Shown here: positions 7,311 through 17,941 of the stretch, one piece after another
Layout: every line of letters starts with the position of its first letter
How positions within the stretch are numbered: the stretch's first letter is position 1
Source of the DNA: Anaerotignum neopropionicum
Lineage (GTDB): Bacteria; Bacillota; Clostridia; Lachnospirales; Anaerotignaceae
Reading direction: 5' to 3'
Assembly (NCBI RefSeq): GCF_001571775.1
Contig: NZ_LRVM01000006.1
Location: forward strand, 1-64,000
DNA: 64,000 nucleotides
Program-made: the position numbers and the translations under genes
Notes under the pieces: model-generated
Told to the model about the DNA's origin: nothing
Database searches by the model: none
What the model saw: the letters and a program-made list of their open reading frames with translations, nothing else

Positions 7311-8507
7311 TTATACCAATTCGTTCACCATTTCCTCAATGCGATCCATACCCTTTTTAATCAGCTCCATGCTCGTTGCATAGGAAAGTCTGATATAATC
7401 AGACATTCCAAAGTCCGCACAAGGAACAGCCGCAACAAATTTTTTCTCTAACAAAATTGTTGCAAAATCAGCAGCAGACTGAATCTCTACGCCGTCATGC
7501 TTCTTTCCATAGATTCCCGAAACATCTACAAATAGGTAAAACGCACCTTCGGGCTTAAGGGCATGAATGAAAGGAATTGCTTCTTCTCTCTCAAAAATAT
7601 AATCTCTTCTTTTCTTAAATTCCACGCACATTTCATCAACGCAAGCCTGAGAACCATTAAGTGCCGTTAATGCTGCCATCTGCGCAATCGTATTTGGATT
7701 TGATGCCATATGAGATTGTAAGGATGCCATCAATTTGGCAATTTCCAAGGGAGCAGCAGCAAAACCAATTCGCCATCCGGTCATAGCATAGCTTTTGGAA
7801 ACACCGTTTATTACAATGGTTCTTTTGTATATTTCCTCACCCAAAGCGGCAATGCTGATATGTTTTTTGTCATCCTCATAAATCAGCTTTTCATAAATTT
7901 CATCCGAAATTACAAAAATATCTTTTTCCACCGCAAAATCAGCAATCATTTTCAAGTCCTCATAGGAGGTTACCATACCCGTAGGGTTAGAAGGGCTGGT
8001 TAAGACTACCGCCTTCGTTTTTTCAGAATACGCCTGCTCCAATTCCTCTTGAGTCAGCATAAACTGATTCACTTTTTTTGTTTTAACAACAACAGGAACA
8101 CCACCGGCAATCTTCACCATTTCTGAATAGCTTAGCCAGTAAGGCGCAGGAATAATGACTTCATCGCCTTCATTTAAAATAGCCATAAATGCATTCATCA
8201 AGGAATGCTTTGCACCATTACTAATAATTACCTGTGCTGTTTCGTAATCCAACCCATTATCTCTTTTTAGTTTATCACAAACCGCCTGCCGTAAAGATAA
8301 AATCCCTGCTGCAGCAGTATATCTTGTTTCACCGTTTTCAATGGCTGCCATTCCTGCCTTGCGAATGTGCTCCGGTGTATCAAAATCAGGCTCGCCCACA
8401 CCAAATGTTACAATATCCTTTCCTTGCGCCTTTAACTGCGCAGCTTTGGAGGAAATCGCCATCGTGCTGGAAGGCTTAATTTGCAATGCTCTTTTTGATA
8501 GTTCCAT
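7311..8507 (-). CDS. Pyridoxal-phosphate aspartate aminotransferase
   Basis: A 398-residue fold-type I aminotransferase (class Ib, AspC/AspB-like) transferring an amino group between aspartate and 2-oxoglutarate. Visible motifs are SPSNPTG, the DEIYEKL aspartate that binds the pyridine ring, the Schiff-base lysine in GVSKSYAMTGWRIGF, and a C-terminal arginine in YIRLSYA. The start at ATG 8507 follows AGAGGTG by about 8 nt; an in-frame GTG at 8516 overlaps that site. A related aromatic or PatA-type specificity cannot be excluded. Confidence 0.85.
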   Translation of the reverse strand: MELSKRALQIKPSSTMAISSKAAQLKAQGKDIVTFGVGEPDFDTPEHIRKAGMAAIENGETRYTAAAGILSLRQAVCDKLKRDNGLDYETAQVIISNGAKHSLMNAFMAILNEGDEVIIPAPYWLSYSEMVKIAGGVPVVVKTKKVNQFMLTQEELEQAYSEKTKAVVLTSPSNPTGMVTSYEDLKMIADFAVEKDIFVISDEIYEKLIYEDDKKHISIAALGEEIYKRTIVINGVSKSYAMTGWRIGFAAAPLEIAKLMASLQSHMASNPNTIAQMAALTALNGSQACVDEMCVEFKKRRDYIFEREEAIPFIHALKPEGAFYLFVDVSGIYGKKHDGVEIQSAADFATILLEKKFVAAVPCADFGMSDYIRLSYATSMELIKKGMDRIEEMVNELV

Positions 8508-9043
8508 AAATTCCACACCTCTTAATGTATTTTATTAAATAGGAAAGCCTACTTTTTTCAATAAGTAAAATAACAAATTTCCAAAATATATTAGTTTCTC
8601 TACTTAAACATATTAACAAAAAGCATTAGCAAACGCAAGCAATATCATCCTTTTGTATTTCAAATATGGCTTAAAAATATTTTATATTCCATCTAAATAT
8701 TTTTATTCCTGCTGTATCGCTTTGGCTTACAATGCTGCTTTTCCATCCGAAACAATAACAAGTAAAATCCTTAGGTCATAAACGCCTAACTATATCCCAA
8801 GCTTTTAGAAATACCTAAGGAAACGCTGATTAATTCCGTGTGCATAGCTAATCGGTAAATTTTTAACTTGGACAGTCTCAAAAAACCTTGAAATAGCGCC
8901 CTATTGCTGTGTTTTTTTTCTTGCTAATTGAAAAATTTCCCAGACTATCTTCACACCCTCCATTAAATCACCGCTTACCTAACAAACATTACTTTTTCAA
9001 CTCTTCAATTAATTGTTAGGTTTGTCATTTTTTAAAATCTTTT
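8508..9043. other. intergenic region, no gene seen
   Basis: This 536-bp AT-rich interval has no supported gene. Around 8870-8893 it carries GACAGTCTC-AAAAAACCTTG, resembling the entry of family A copy 1 (GACTGTCG-AAAAACCTTG near 4791), so it may hold a decayed repeat. A loose inverted repeat (ACCTAACAA/TTGTTAGGT) lies at about 8977-9020 and lacks a T run on the minus strand. Confidence 0.4.
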
Positions 9044-9976
9044 TTAGAGAACTTGATTTATAACCCGTAATAAATTCTCCGAAGCAAATTTTTGTGCCAC
9101 TCGTATACCAAATTCCTTTTCCACTCTCTCAAAAATTCGCTTCACATCCAGCACATTGCTAATTCCTATTGGAAGGTGGTCAGTCCCGTCTAAATCGCTT
9201 CCCATAGCAATCCCATCCTCTCCCACAATAGAAATTATGTGATAAATATGCCGCAATATATCCTCTATATCAGCCTCCCTGTCGGCTGCTAAAAAGGGGG
9301 CATATAAGTTTATTCCAACAACCCCACCATTTTGGGCTATGGCGCGCAGCTGCTCATCACTAAGGTTTCTGGGGACATCGCAAATTGTCTTTGCATTGGA
9401 ATGACTGGCAATAAAAGGCTTAACTGCAATTTCAGCAACGTCCCAAAATCCGGTTTCAGATAGGTGGGAAACATCAACAATCATACCCAACCTCTCCATT
9501 TCCCGAATCACTTGCCGTCCAAAATTTGTAAGGCCTCCTCTGCCCCCTGTTTCCGCCACTCCATCCGCCAATTGATTTCTGTGATTCCATGTAAGTGTGA
9601 TTAACCTAACCCCTAAGCGATGATAGATATGAAGGGCAGATATTTCTCCCTCAAGGGCTTCTCCTCCCTCAAGGGCCAGTAACGCACTAATTTTTTTTTC
9701 TCGTCTGTTTTGTAATATGTCCGCAAAACTATTTACATGACCAATGAACTCAGAATTCCCCTCAATCTCACTATAATAAAACTTAATATACTTCATTGTT
9801 TGGCGCATTGCGCTGGAATAGTATTTGGGATCCAGCCAAATTGCAAAAACCTGCACCGGCGCAGCATATGTTTGCATTTTTTCAATATCAAGTTGTTCAT
9901 CATTACGAAAAAGCCTTTTTTTTTCCTCTAACAGCTTCACTATGGTATCACAATGCCCATCCGCATATCCCCACAT
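9044..9976 (-). CDS. Membrane dipeptidase family protein (peptidase M19)
   Basis: A 310-residue zinc dipeptidase of the renal dipeptidase (M19) family, which hydrolyses dipeptides and in bacteria often prefers L-D or D-D substrates. Metal and active-site motifs in order: DGHCD near residue 6, the bridging glutamate in ALEGGEAL near 105, SHLSETG and ASHSNAK with the zinc histidines, and MGSDLDG near 262. There is no signal peptide, so it is cytoplasmic. It stands alone; no terminator with a T run is evident. Confidence 0.88.
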   Translation of the reverse strand: MWGYADGHCDTIVKLLEEKKRLFRNDEQLDIEKMQTYAAPVQVFAIWLDPKYYSSAMRQTMKYIKFYYSEIEGNSEFIGHVNSFADILQNRREKKISALLALEGGEALEGEISALHIYHRLGVRLITLTWNHRNQLADGVAETGGRGGLTNFGRQVIREMERLGMIVDVSHLSETGFWDVAEIAVKPFIASHSNAKTICDVPRNLSDEQLRAIAQNGGVVGINLYAPFLAADREADIEDILRHIYHIISIVGEDGIAMGSDLDGTDHLPIGISNVLDVKRIFERVEKEFGIRVAQKFASENLLRVINQVL

Positions 9977-10092
9977 TTTTTCACCTCATTCTTTTTTTAT
10001 ATGGTTATGAGAAAACCAATACAAAATGACCACGAATTTCCAACCAGAATTTTTATCACTAAAAAAGCATTTATTTAGACAAATTTTTATCC

Positions 10093-10129
10093 AAATAAAA
10101 AACCCTCCTTGCATTTTGCAAAAAGGGTT
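10093..10129 (-). terminator. terminator of spo0A
   Basis: On the minus strand AACCCT (10124-10129) pairs with AGGGTT (10101-10106), with an inner TTGCA-rich stem, followed by TTTTATTT. It lies about 30 bp after the spo0A stop. Confidence 0.8.
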
Positions 10130-10160
10130 ATTGTTTATTTTAAGGACCAATTCAAAATCG

Positions 10161-10973
10161 TCAGCTGATTTTTTTTGAGATCTCATTTTGGCGAATTCGG
10201 AAATATTCTGTTAAAGCAGCGACAAATTGTCCATTTGTAGGCTTGTCCGGTGTTAAATACCCAACCACTTCAAAATATACCTGCTGTCCATTCTTCTTCC
10301 AAGCGCTCTCTATTGCATGACGAATTGCTCTTTCTACTTTACTTGCCGAGGTTTTAAAAATTTTACCGATATCAGGGTACAATCCTTTTGTAATACCAAT
10401 CAATACCTCTTCATTATCAACGGCCATCAAAATTGCTCTTCGAATAAAATGATAACCCTTGATACTGGCTGATATCCCCATTCTGCTTAATGTTGCTGAA
10501 ATATCTGCCTCCAAATTTTGATATCCTTCCTCTGCTGTAAAATTCAAAGTCTCTTCCTTTGTAATTTTCAAAGGCTGATGAATCTCATCACTTTCACCAT
10601 CGACCAACTGGTGAATACGTTCCAATAAAAGTTCTCCTTGAATGGGCTTTGCCATATAATAATCGGCACCCAATCCAATTGCTCTACGCACCAGCTTGTC
10701 ACTGTCAATTGCTGAAATCATAATACAAATACATTTGTTGTCCAACTTTTTGAGGCTTTCTAAAACCCAAAAACCATCGCGATCTCCTAAAAGAATATCC
10801 AAAAGTACAACATCCGCATTAAGTTTTCGAATCATCTCAAGCACTGCTGGTCCATTGTCGGTCATTCCAACGACAGTCATGTCACCCTTTCGTTCCAAGC
10901 AACGTTTTAGCTTTTGTAAATAAAAACCATCCCTGTCTGCCAGAACAACCTTTAATTTTTCAGAATTGTTCAA
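10161..10973 (-). CDS. spo0A: Sporulation response regulator Spo0A
   Basis: The master regulator of sporulation entry; phosphorylated Spo0A binds 0A boxes. The protein has an N-terminal receiver domain with the phospho-acceptor Asp59 in VVLLDILLG and the conserved lysine in YYMAKP, then a linker. The C-terminal Spo0A DNA-binding domain includes the SKVERAIRHAIESAW recognition region. I chose TTG at 10973 because GGGGGAG lies 6 nt upstream. An ATG at 10988 would add five residues but has no good ribosome site, and the frame stays open to 11036. It follows spoIVB, the usual order in spore formers. Confidence 0.93.
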   Translation of the reverse strand: MNNSEKLKVVLADRDGFYLQKLKRCLERKGDMTVVGMTDNGPAVLEMIRKLNADVVLLDILLGDRDGFWVLESLKKLDNKCICIMISAIDSDKLVRRAIGLGADYYMAKPIQGELLLERIHQLVDGESDEIHQPLKITKEETLNFTAEEGYQNLEADISATLSRMGISASIKGYHFIRRAILMAVDNEEVLIGITKGLYPDIGKIFKTSASKVERAIRHAIESAWKKNGQQVYFEVVGYLTPDKPTNGQFVAALTEYFRIRQNEISKKIS

Positions 10974-11041
10974 TTTCGACTCCCCCATTCTTAACTTTAT
11001 TTTTGGGAGAAAAGGCTTCCCTTCCTTTCCCCACAAAAACT

Positions 11042-11070
11042 ATTATAGCATGCAAATAACTTTTCGTCAG
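11042..11070 (-). promoter_or_regulatory. spo0A promoter with overlapping 0A box
   Basis: Minus strand: extended -10 TGCTATAAT (perfect TATAAT at 11042-11047), a 17-nt spacer and a weak -35 CTGACG (11065-11070). The -35 overlaps TGACGAA (11063-11069), a match to the 0A-box consensus TGNCGAA. A second TGACGAA lies on the plus strand at 11247-11253. Autoregulation by Spo0A~P is inferred. Confidence 0.6.
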
Positions 11071-11340
11071 TATTCGAGAACATCTCGCAAATTTTTTTCC
11101 TTTCTTTGTTTTTCCCTTAACTTATATTCCAAACACTCCCTATAAATTACAAATCAGCACACTTTAATAAATTTATTTTGTATAATAAAAAAAATTATTA
11201 ATTTTTTTTTCAAATTCTTTCAAGTTTTCTATTTATTTATTTATTTTGACGAATATATTATTTTTTTTTTTATTTTTTTGTTGATTTTTCGTTTTGCTGT
11301 ACTAAATACCTCCTAAATAATTATTGCATTTCACACAATT

Positions 11341-11377
11341 AAAGGGGATATTTCTTCCTTAAAGAAATATCCCCTTT
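11341..11377. terminator. long hairpin after spoIVB
   Basis: A perfect 16-bp stem (AAAGGGGATATTTCTT and its complement) with a 5-nt loop lies about 27 bp past the spoIVB stop. The T run (CATTTTT) follows on the plus strand, while on the minus strand the stem is followed by AATTGTG. It may act as a 3' stabiliser or a poor terminator for spoIVB rather than a standard one. Confidence 0.6.
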
Positions 11378-11404
11378 CATTTTTAACCTTTACTTATTTT
11401 TGAA

Positions 11405-12667
11405 TTATTTGCGCATTTCATGCAGCATAGTTTCAATAAATGTTCCATAGCCTCGTTCAGGGTCATTTACTAGCACGTGGGTCACCGCACCAATCAGCTG
11501 CCCATTTTGAATAATGGGGCTTCCGCTCATCCCTTGAACAATCCCACCTGTTTTCTCCAATAGTCGCTTGTCTGTAACATGAATCATCATATCTTTTCCG
11601 TTGCCTTTGCCTAAGCTTTCTATTTCAATTTCATATTTTTTTACCTCTTGGCCTTCAATGTTTGATAAAATTTCCGCCTTACCAATTTTAACTTCTTGTT
11701 TTAAACCAATGGGCAACGGGTCACCAAAAAAATCATTTGATTGATTTAAAGTTCCGTAGATACCGACGTCCGTATTCTTTTTTACCTCGCCCAAAATATT
11801 TTCTCGTTGAATCGTCCCTGTTAATTCGCCCGGTTCGCCTTTTTTACCCTTCACAATATCTGTTAGCTGAGAAACATTTAACGAACCATTTTTTATTATC
11901 ATTAGTTCTCCGGTATCCACATCATAAACTCCATGCCCTAACGCGCCAAATTGATTGGAACTTGGGTCATAATAGGTTATTGTTCCGATGCCTTGAATAC
12001 TGTCTCTTACCCATATACCTAATTTATACGCCTGCTCTACATTGCTGAAAACCGGTGTCAATATAACATGCTTTTGCTCTCCCTTTCTCTCCAGCAGTAT
12101 ATCAATCTTTTTTCCATTACATTGCGTAACCACATCAATCAACGTTTCTTTATTGATTAATTTTTTTCCGTCTGCCTCCAATAAAAGATCACCTGTTTTC
12201 AAAACGCCTTTGCTTGGTTCTGCAGTATCATTTTCCTCCATATACACTTGGCCCGTTCCTAAAACCAAAAGCCCCTTTGTATCCAAGCTTACACCCACTG
12301 TTTTTCCTACGGGCACTAAGGTTGTTTTAGGAATCACCGTAGCATCTATGGTTTTAATTGGCACTGCATTACATAAATAAAAAGTGATTTTTGTTGTTCC
12401 TGCCTGAATAGGATTTGCCAAAATAGAAGACCCTAATTCCAAATGAAAAGCATCTGCCAATGGTTTTGTGGTAACACCCAAAACACCAACGCTTTCCTCT
12501 GTTTTTGCTGAAATAGGAAGCTGCGTTGCAATCTCCGTTTTTTCGCCTTCTACCAATGTCAAATCATTCGGTAGAAGCCAGCTTACACTGCACCAGAGCA
12601 GTGTTGGGATTAGAACCGCCGAAATGGCTGCAACAAAACGGCGTTTTTTTTCCTGATTTAACCACAT
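11405..12667 (-). CDS. spoIVB: SpoIVB serine peptidase
   Basis: SpoIVB is secreted from the forespore into the intermembrane space, where it cleaves SpoIVFA and so triggers pro-sigma-K processing. The 420-residue protein starts with a single membrane anchor (about residues 11-31) and contains a PDZ domain in the middle. It ends with an S55 peptidase domain with the catalytic serine in GMSGSPIIQNG and the GAVTHVLVNDP motif. The start at ATG 12667 has GGGGAG about 8 nt upstream; the frame continues open to 12769 without a better site. It lies directly upstream of spo0A. Confidence 0.93.
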   Translation of the reverse strand: MWLNQEKKRRFVAAISAVLIPTLLWCSVSWLLPNDLTLVEGEKTEIATQLPISAKTEESVGVLGVTTKPLADAFHLELGSSILANPIQAGTTKITFYLCNAVPIKTIDATVIPKTTLVPVGKTVGVSLDTKGLLVLGTGQVYMEENDTAEPSKGVLKTGDLLLEADGKKLINKETLIDVVTQCNGKKIDILLERKGEQKHVILTPVFSNVEQAYKLGIWVRDSIQGIGTITYYDPSSNQFGALGHGVYDVDTGELMIIKNGSLNVSQLTDIVKGKKGEPGELTGTIQRENILGEVKKNTDVGIYGTLNQSNDFFGDPLPIGLKQEVKIGKAEILSNIEGQEVKKYEIEIESLGKGNGKDMMIHVTDKRLLEKTGGIVQGMSGSPIIQNGQLIGAVTHVLVNDPERGYGTFIETMLHEMRK

Positions 12668-12696
12668 ATGCCCCACTCCCCACTGCTGCCTATTTT

Positions 12697-12718
12697 GAAA
12701 CAAAAAAAATTTTGTTTC
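12697..12718. repeat. 22-bp palindrome upstream of spoIVB
   Basis: GAAACAAAA-AAAA-TTTTGTTTC, perfect 9-bp arms, lies 30 bp upstream of the spoIVB start. It may be an operator or an RNA hairpin. No sigma-F or sigma-G promoter could be assigned with confidence nearby. Confidence 0.5.
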
Positions 12719-12841
12719 ACATTTAATGTGACCAAACAAAAACCAAGCTATACAACCTATAAAATACAAAAAAATATAAAGCTTGATTTCTAAGTATTTT
12801 CAGCATTCTGCCACATTTTTCGCTAACATGATTGACCAGGG

Positions 12842-12870
12842 TTTACAATGTTAATTTCAGGCATTATAAT
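12842..12870 (+). promoter_or_regulatory. sigma-A promoter of the GntR gene
   Basis: TTTACA (12842-12847), a 17-nt spacer and a perfect TATAAT (12865-12870), about 75 nt before the start codon. Confidence 0.7.
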
Positions 12871-12944
12871 AAAAAAGAATCGTTTTGAATTTTATTTTTT
12901 AGTTTTTAAATTAAAAAATGAGAAAAAAGAAAGAGGTACACTAT

Positions 12945-13664
12945 ATGGAACAAGAAGAATCTCTGTTAGACTATGCATTCCGCGAAATTCGAACACGCAT
13001 ACAAAACGGCACCTATCCACCAGGGTCAAAATTATCAACCCAAGAAATCTCCGATTCTTTAGGAATCAGCAGAACCCCAGTTGTTTCTGCGATTAACCGT
13101 CTTGTGGCCCAAGGTCTGGCAATTGCCTTGCCTCGACGGGGCGTCATTGTTGCGGATTTTTCACCGCAGCAGCTAAAGGAAATTATTGAAGTACGTGAAA
13201 TGTTTGAGCTTTACGCCGTAAAAGGAGCTATTAAAAATGCGGACTTTTCGCAAGAAATTTTAGATGAAATGGAGCAGGTAGCTGCTGAGCTCGCCAGTAT
13301 CGACAGTCAAAACTATAACCTCGCTACGGAGCTGGAAATTCGTTTCCATACATTATTTGTTTCCCTTGCCGGAAATTCTCAATTAACAAAATTGTATATT
13401 AATAATTGGAATATTGGCTCAATGTTTCAAATCTTTATGCTCTCTAAAATGCCTCTCTCTAGGCATCAACCATCCTTTGATCAGCATATTGAAATGCTTC
13501 AGCTGTTAAAAGATAAAAACGAAACAGCCCTTTTAGCGTTTATTCCCTATCATTTAACACCGGTTTATGGTGCAATTGAATGGATTATGCGAAACGGCAA
13601 CATGGATATGCAAGACCTGTTTAAAATAATGGCTGCAAAAGCAGAAGAAAAGAAAATTCATTGA
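12945..13664 (+). CDS. GntR family transcriptional regulator (FCD type)
   Basis: A 239-residue regulator. The N-terminal winged helix-turn-helix is visible as LSTQEISDSLGISRTPVVSA followed by INRL and the wing PRRGVIVADF. The C-terminal half is a helical ligand domain of the FadR/FCD kind with histidines (RFHTLF, RHQPSFDQH, PYHL) that may bind metal or a carboxylate. The start at 12945 is preceded by AAAGAGGT, 7 nt away; the upstream ATG at 12918 has none. It has its own promoter and terminator and no adjacent metabolic partner, so the effector is unknown. Confidence 0.85.
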   Translation: MEQEESLLDYAFREIRTRIQNGTYPPGSKLSTQEISDSLGISRTPVVSAINRLVAQGLAIALPRRGVIVADFSPQQLKEIIEVREMFELYAVKGAIKNADFSQEILDEMEQVAAELASIDSQNYNLATELEIRFHTLFVSLAGNSQLTKLYINNWNIGSMFQIFMLSKMPLSRHQPSFDQHIEMLQLLKDKNETALLAFIPYHLTPVYGAIEWIMRNGNMDMQDLFKIMAAKAEEKKIH

Positions 13665-13700
13665 ATCATAAATAGAATCTTCCAATTTATCTCATTCGAT

Positions 13701-13746
13701 AATAATAGGCATCTTTGATTTTAACAAAGATGCCTATTATTTCTAA
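13701..13746 (+). terminator. terminator of the GntR gene
   Basis: A perfect 17-bp stem (13701-13717 with 13725-13741) around loop ATTTTAA is followed by TCTAAA. The T run is short, but the last stem bases are TTATT. Confidence 0.7.
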
Positions 13747-13965
13747 AAGCCAATATATTTTATAAATTACCCATAATTTACGTGCCCATTTTTACAAAGA
13801 AATACGCAAGGATTTTCTTCGACTACTGACGGTCACGCCCTATCTAAGGGTGATTCCTGCAATCCAATGAAATATCTCCTGCCTCGATTGAGAAAGACGG
13901 CACCAATATGGGAGGCTATCCTCCTTATCAAATATAAATTAAATCTAAATTCCCACTTTCTCTTT
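13747..13965. other. intergenic stretch, no gene seen
   Basis: The interval between two converging transcripts (GntR and eno) is non-coding on both strands. It contains a small GGAGG-CTAT-CCTCC hairpin near 13910 and no recognisable element. Confidence 0.4.
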
Positions 13966-14008
13966 AAAAAAATAAGGCTTTTCATGCATATTAAACACAA
14001 AAAGCCTT
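13966..14008 (-). terminator. terminator of the glycolytic cluster (after eno)
   Basis: Minus strand: AAGGCTTTT (14000-14008) pairs with AAAAGCCTT (13974-13982), followed by ATTTTTTT. Confidence 0.85.
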
Positions 14009-14020
14009 AAGCACTAAATT

Positions 14021-15358
<1,338 letters not shown>

Positions 15359-15387
15359 TCATTCGCCATATAAAAAACAAGTTCTCG

Positions 15388-15480
15388 GGACTCCCTCAAG
15401 CCCTGAAAAGTGGTCATCACTTTTGCTCCGCAAAACCTGCAAGTTTGCAGCCGCCCTATCTTGGGGGTGCAGTTTTGTAA
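15388..15480 (-). repeat. family A repeat fragment between gpmI and eno
   Basis: The minus strand reads TTTTGCGGAGCAAAAGTGATGACC, matching the module TTTTGCGTAGCAAAAGTGATGACC of family A copy 1 (about 4855-4876) at all but two positions. Nearby hairpins are CTGCAAACTTGCAG and the GGGCTTGAGGGAGTCCC region. It lies inside the glycolytic cluster, so it would be transcribed in the leader of eno mRNA. Confidence 0.6.
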
Positions 15481-15616
15481 AGGTTTAAGCGAAACATTAT
15501 TAACAACATTAATTCAATCATTTACAACTCAAATACTACTTTTTAATGCAATATTTATCTCCGCCACTTCCAATTTTGTAAAAACTAATGAAGTAAACCA
15601 TTTCGTCTTCACTGAT

Positions 15617-17164
15617 TTACTTGCCTGTCAACAAGCTTTTTCCCGTCATTTCTTCGGGAATAGATAAGCCCATCATTTCCAAAAGGGTGGGTGCAATATC
15701 CGCAAGCCTTCCGCCTTCCCTTAAGCCAACACCATCGGTATAGTTAATCAACACAAACGGTACAGGGTTTGTAGTATGGGCAGTAAAGGGTTCATGTGTT
15801 ACATAATCTTCCATCTGGTCACTATTTCCATGGTCTGCACATAAGAACATATTTGCACCTGTTTCCAATAATGCCTCCATTACCTTGCCGACACATGTAT
15901 CCACTGCCTCCACGGCCTGAATAGCTGCCTCCATGATACCTGAATGTCCTACCATATCGGAATTTGCGTAATTGATAATAATCAGGTCATACTCTTTGGA
16001 GCGAATTGCCTTAACCAAGCCCTCCGTTACCTTATATGCGCTCATTTCTGGCTGCAAGTCGTAAGTTGCAACCTTTGGCGACGGCACCAGCCAGCGATCC
16101 TCATTGGGATTTGGCTCCTCCACGCCACCGTTAAAAAAGAAGGTAACATGGGCATATTTTTCTGTTTCTGCTGTTCTTAATTGCTTCAAACCTAAAGAAG
16201 AGATATAACTGCCTAATGTATTCGTCAATTTCTGGGGTTTAAAGGCTACCTCTTTGTTGGGAATGGTAACGTCATATTCCGTAAAACAAACAAACTTCAA
16301 ATCCTGTAATACCTTTTCCCTGTTGAACCCGTCAAAAGCGGAATCGCAGATTGCCCTAGTAATCTCCCTTGCACGATCAGGGCGGAAATTAAAGAAAACA
16401 ACTGCATCGCCATCAGAAATTTTCCCCTTTGCCATCCCTTTTTCATCCACAATTACAGTAGGCGGTACAAACTCGTCGGTCTTGCCTTTTTCATAGGCCT
16501 GCCTAATTCCGTCGTTTGCATCCGCTGCAGTTACGCCCTTGCCTAAAACCATGGCATCATAGGCTTCTTGCACCCTCTCCCATCGTTTGTCACGATCCAT
16601 GGCATAATAGCGTCCCATTACCGTAGCAAACTGGCCAATTTCCATTTCACGCATTTTTTCCGCCAATTCTGCCACAAAACCTTTTCCGGAGGAAGGCGGT
16701 GTATCTCTGCCATCCAAAAAGGCATGGATATAAACCTTTTCCAACTCATGCTTTTTTGCCAACCTCAACAGCGCATACAAATGGGTGTTATGGCTATGCA
16801 CGCCACCATTGGAAACCAAGCCGAATAAATGCAAAGCGGAAGATTTCTTTTTGCAGTGCTCCACTGCGTGAAGCAACTCCGAATTCTCGTAAAAATCTCC
16901 ATCCTCAATCGCCTTTGTAATACGGGTTAATTCCTGATATACAATGCGCCCTGCGCCAATATTTAAGTGCCCTACCTCGGAATTACCCATCTGGCCTTCG
17001 GGCAAACCTACATCACGCCCGCTGGCATACCCCTTCACAAAGGGATACTTTTTAAAAATACTGTCCAAAACAGGTGTCTTCGCCTGTTGAATTGCATTGC
17101 CTTCGGCCTTTTCATTTATCCCAAAGCCATCCAGTATCATTAAAACCGTTGTTTTCTTTCCCAT
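15617..17164 (-). CDS. gpmI: 2,3-bisphosphoglycerate-independent phosphoglycerate mutase
   Basis: Interconverts 3- and 2-phosphoglycerate using two Mn ions. This 515-residue alkaline-phosphatase superfamily protein has the first metal aspartate in LDGFG near residue 12, the phosphorylated Ser62 in MGNSEVGHLNIGAG, GRDTPP, and the distal metal site in CADHGNSDQM followed by HTTNPVP. Length is standard. It begins 27 nt after tpiA and precedes eno. Confidence 0.96.
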   Translation of the reverse strand: MGKKTTVLMILDGFGINEKAEGNAIQQAKTPVLDSIFKKYPFVKGYASGRDVGLPEGQMGNSEVGHLNIGAGRIVYQELTRITKAIEDGDFYENSELLHAVEHCKKKSSALHLFGLVSNGGVHSHNTHLYALLRLAKKHELEKVYIHAFLDGRDTPPSSGKGFVAELAEKMREMEIGQFATVMGRYYAMDRDKRWERVQEAYDAMVLGKGVTAADANDGIRQAYEKGKTDEFVPPTVIVDEKGMAKGKISDGDAVVFFNFRPDRAREITRAICDSAFDGFNREKVLQDLKFVCFTEYDVTIPNKEVAFKPQKLTNTLGSYISSLGLKQLRTAETEKYAHVTFFFNGGVEEPNPNEDRWLVPSPKVATYDLQPEMSAYKVTEGLVKAIRSKEYDLIIINYANSDMVGHSGIMEAAIQAVEAVDTCVGKVMEALLETGANMFLCADHGNSDQMEDYVTHEPFTAHTTNPVPFVLINYTDGVGLREGGRLADIAPTLLEMMGLSIPEEMTGKSLLTGK

Positions 17165-17191
17165 AGTTTCACCTTGCTTTCAATAACTGCC

Positions 17192-17941
17192 TTATTTTTG
17201 ATAGTGAACAATTTGCTGAAATTCCTCTTTCAAGCTGGCTCCGCCAACCAATCCACCATCAATATCCTCCATAGCAAACAATTCCGCTGCATTTTTTCCA
17301 CTTACACTGCCGCCATATTGAATTCTAACCTTCTCGGCAACAGCATCGCCGTAAACCTGACCAACCACCTGACGAATTGCCCTGCAAACCTCCTGCGCTT
17401 GTTCTGAAGTTGCCGTCCTTCCCGTACCTATTGCCCAAATAGGCTCGTAGGCAATTACCACCTTTTCAACCTCGTCGCCTGTCAATCCAAGCAATCCGCA
17501 TTTAATTTGAATGCGAATCCATTCAATTGTAATGCCGGCCTCTCTTTGCTCCAAGGTTTCTCCGCAGCACATAATGGGTGTAATACCCACATCCAAAGCT
17601 TTTTTCACTTTTTTATTCACCATTTCATCGGTTTCGTTAAAGTACTGGCGACGTTCAGAATGTCCTAAAACAACATAAGTAACACCCATTTCCTTTAGCA
17701 TCAAGGGAGAAATTTCCCCTGTATAGGCACCGCTGTCCTCAAAATGCATATTTTCAGCACCAACACCGATATCTGTTCCTTTCAGTTGCTCCAGCACAGG
17801 AAATAAGTCCACAAAAGGTACACAAAAAACAACGTCAACCTGGGTAGAAGAAACTTTGTCCTTCATCATTTTACAAAATTCCGCCGCTTCCTTTGGCGTT
17901 TTGTTCATTTTCCAGTTACCCGCAATAATTTTCCTTCTCAT
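17192..17941 (-). CDS. tpiA: Triosephosphate isomerase
   Basis: Interconverts dihydroxyacetone phosphate and glyceraldehyde 3-phosphate. The 249-residue TIM barrel shows GNWKMN with the active lysine, HSERR with the electrophilic histidine, and the catalytic glutamate and loop 6 in [11 protein letters not shown], then GGSV and GGASL at the phosphate site. The start overlaps the stop of the deacetylase gene by 4 bp (ATGA), implying translational coupling. Confidence 0.97.
   Translation of the reverse strand: MRRKIIAGNWKMNKTPKEAAEFCKMMKDKVSSTQVDVVFCVPFVDLFPVLEQLKGTDIGVGAENMHFEDSGAYTGEISPLMLKEMGVTYVVLGHSERRQYFNETDEMVNKKVKKALDVGITPIMCCGETLEQREAGITIEWIRIQIKCGLLGLTGDEVEKVVIAYEPIWAIGTGRTATSEQAQEVCRAIRQVVGQVYGDAVAEKVRIQYGGSVSGKNAAELFAMEDIDGGLVGGASLKEEFQQIVHYQK

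Larger units (their letters stand above)
10974..11404. other. AT-rich region between spoIVB and spo0A
   Basis: No gene is seen. It holds the spo0A promoter with its 0A boxes, a palindrome CGAGA-ACA-TCTCG (11075-11087) just upstream of the -35, long T and TTTA tracts at 11160-11290, and the hairpin at 11341-11377. Confidence 0.6.

Noticed and set aside
11160-11300. Poly-T and TTTA tracts as a replication origin
   Set aside because: No DnaA-box cluster or dnaA/dnaN neighbours; plain AT-rich upstream DNA is a simpler explanation.
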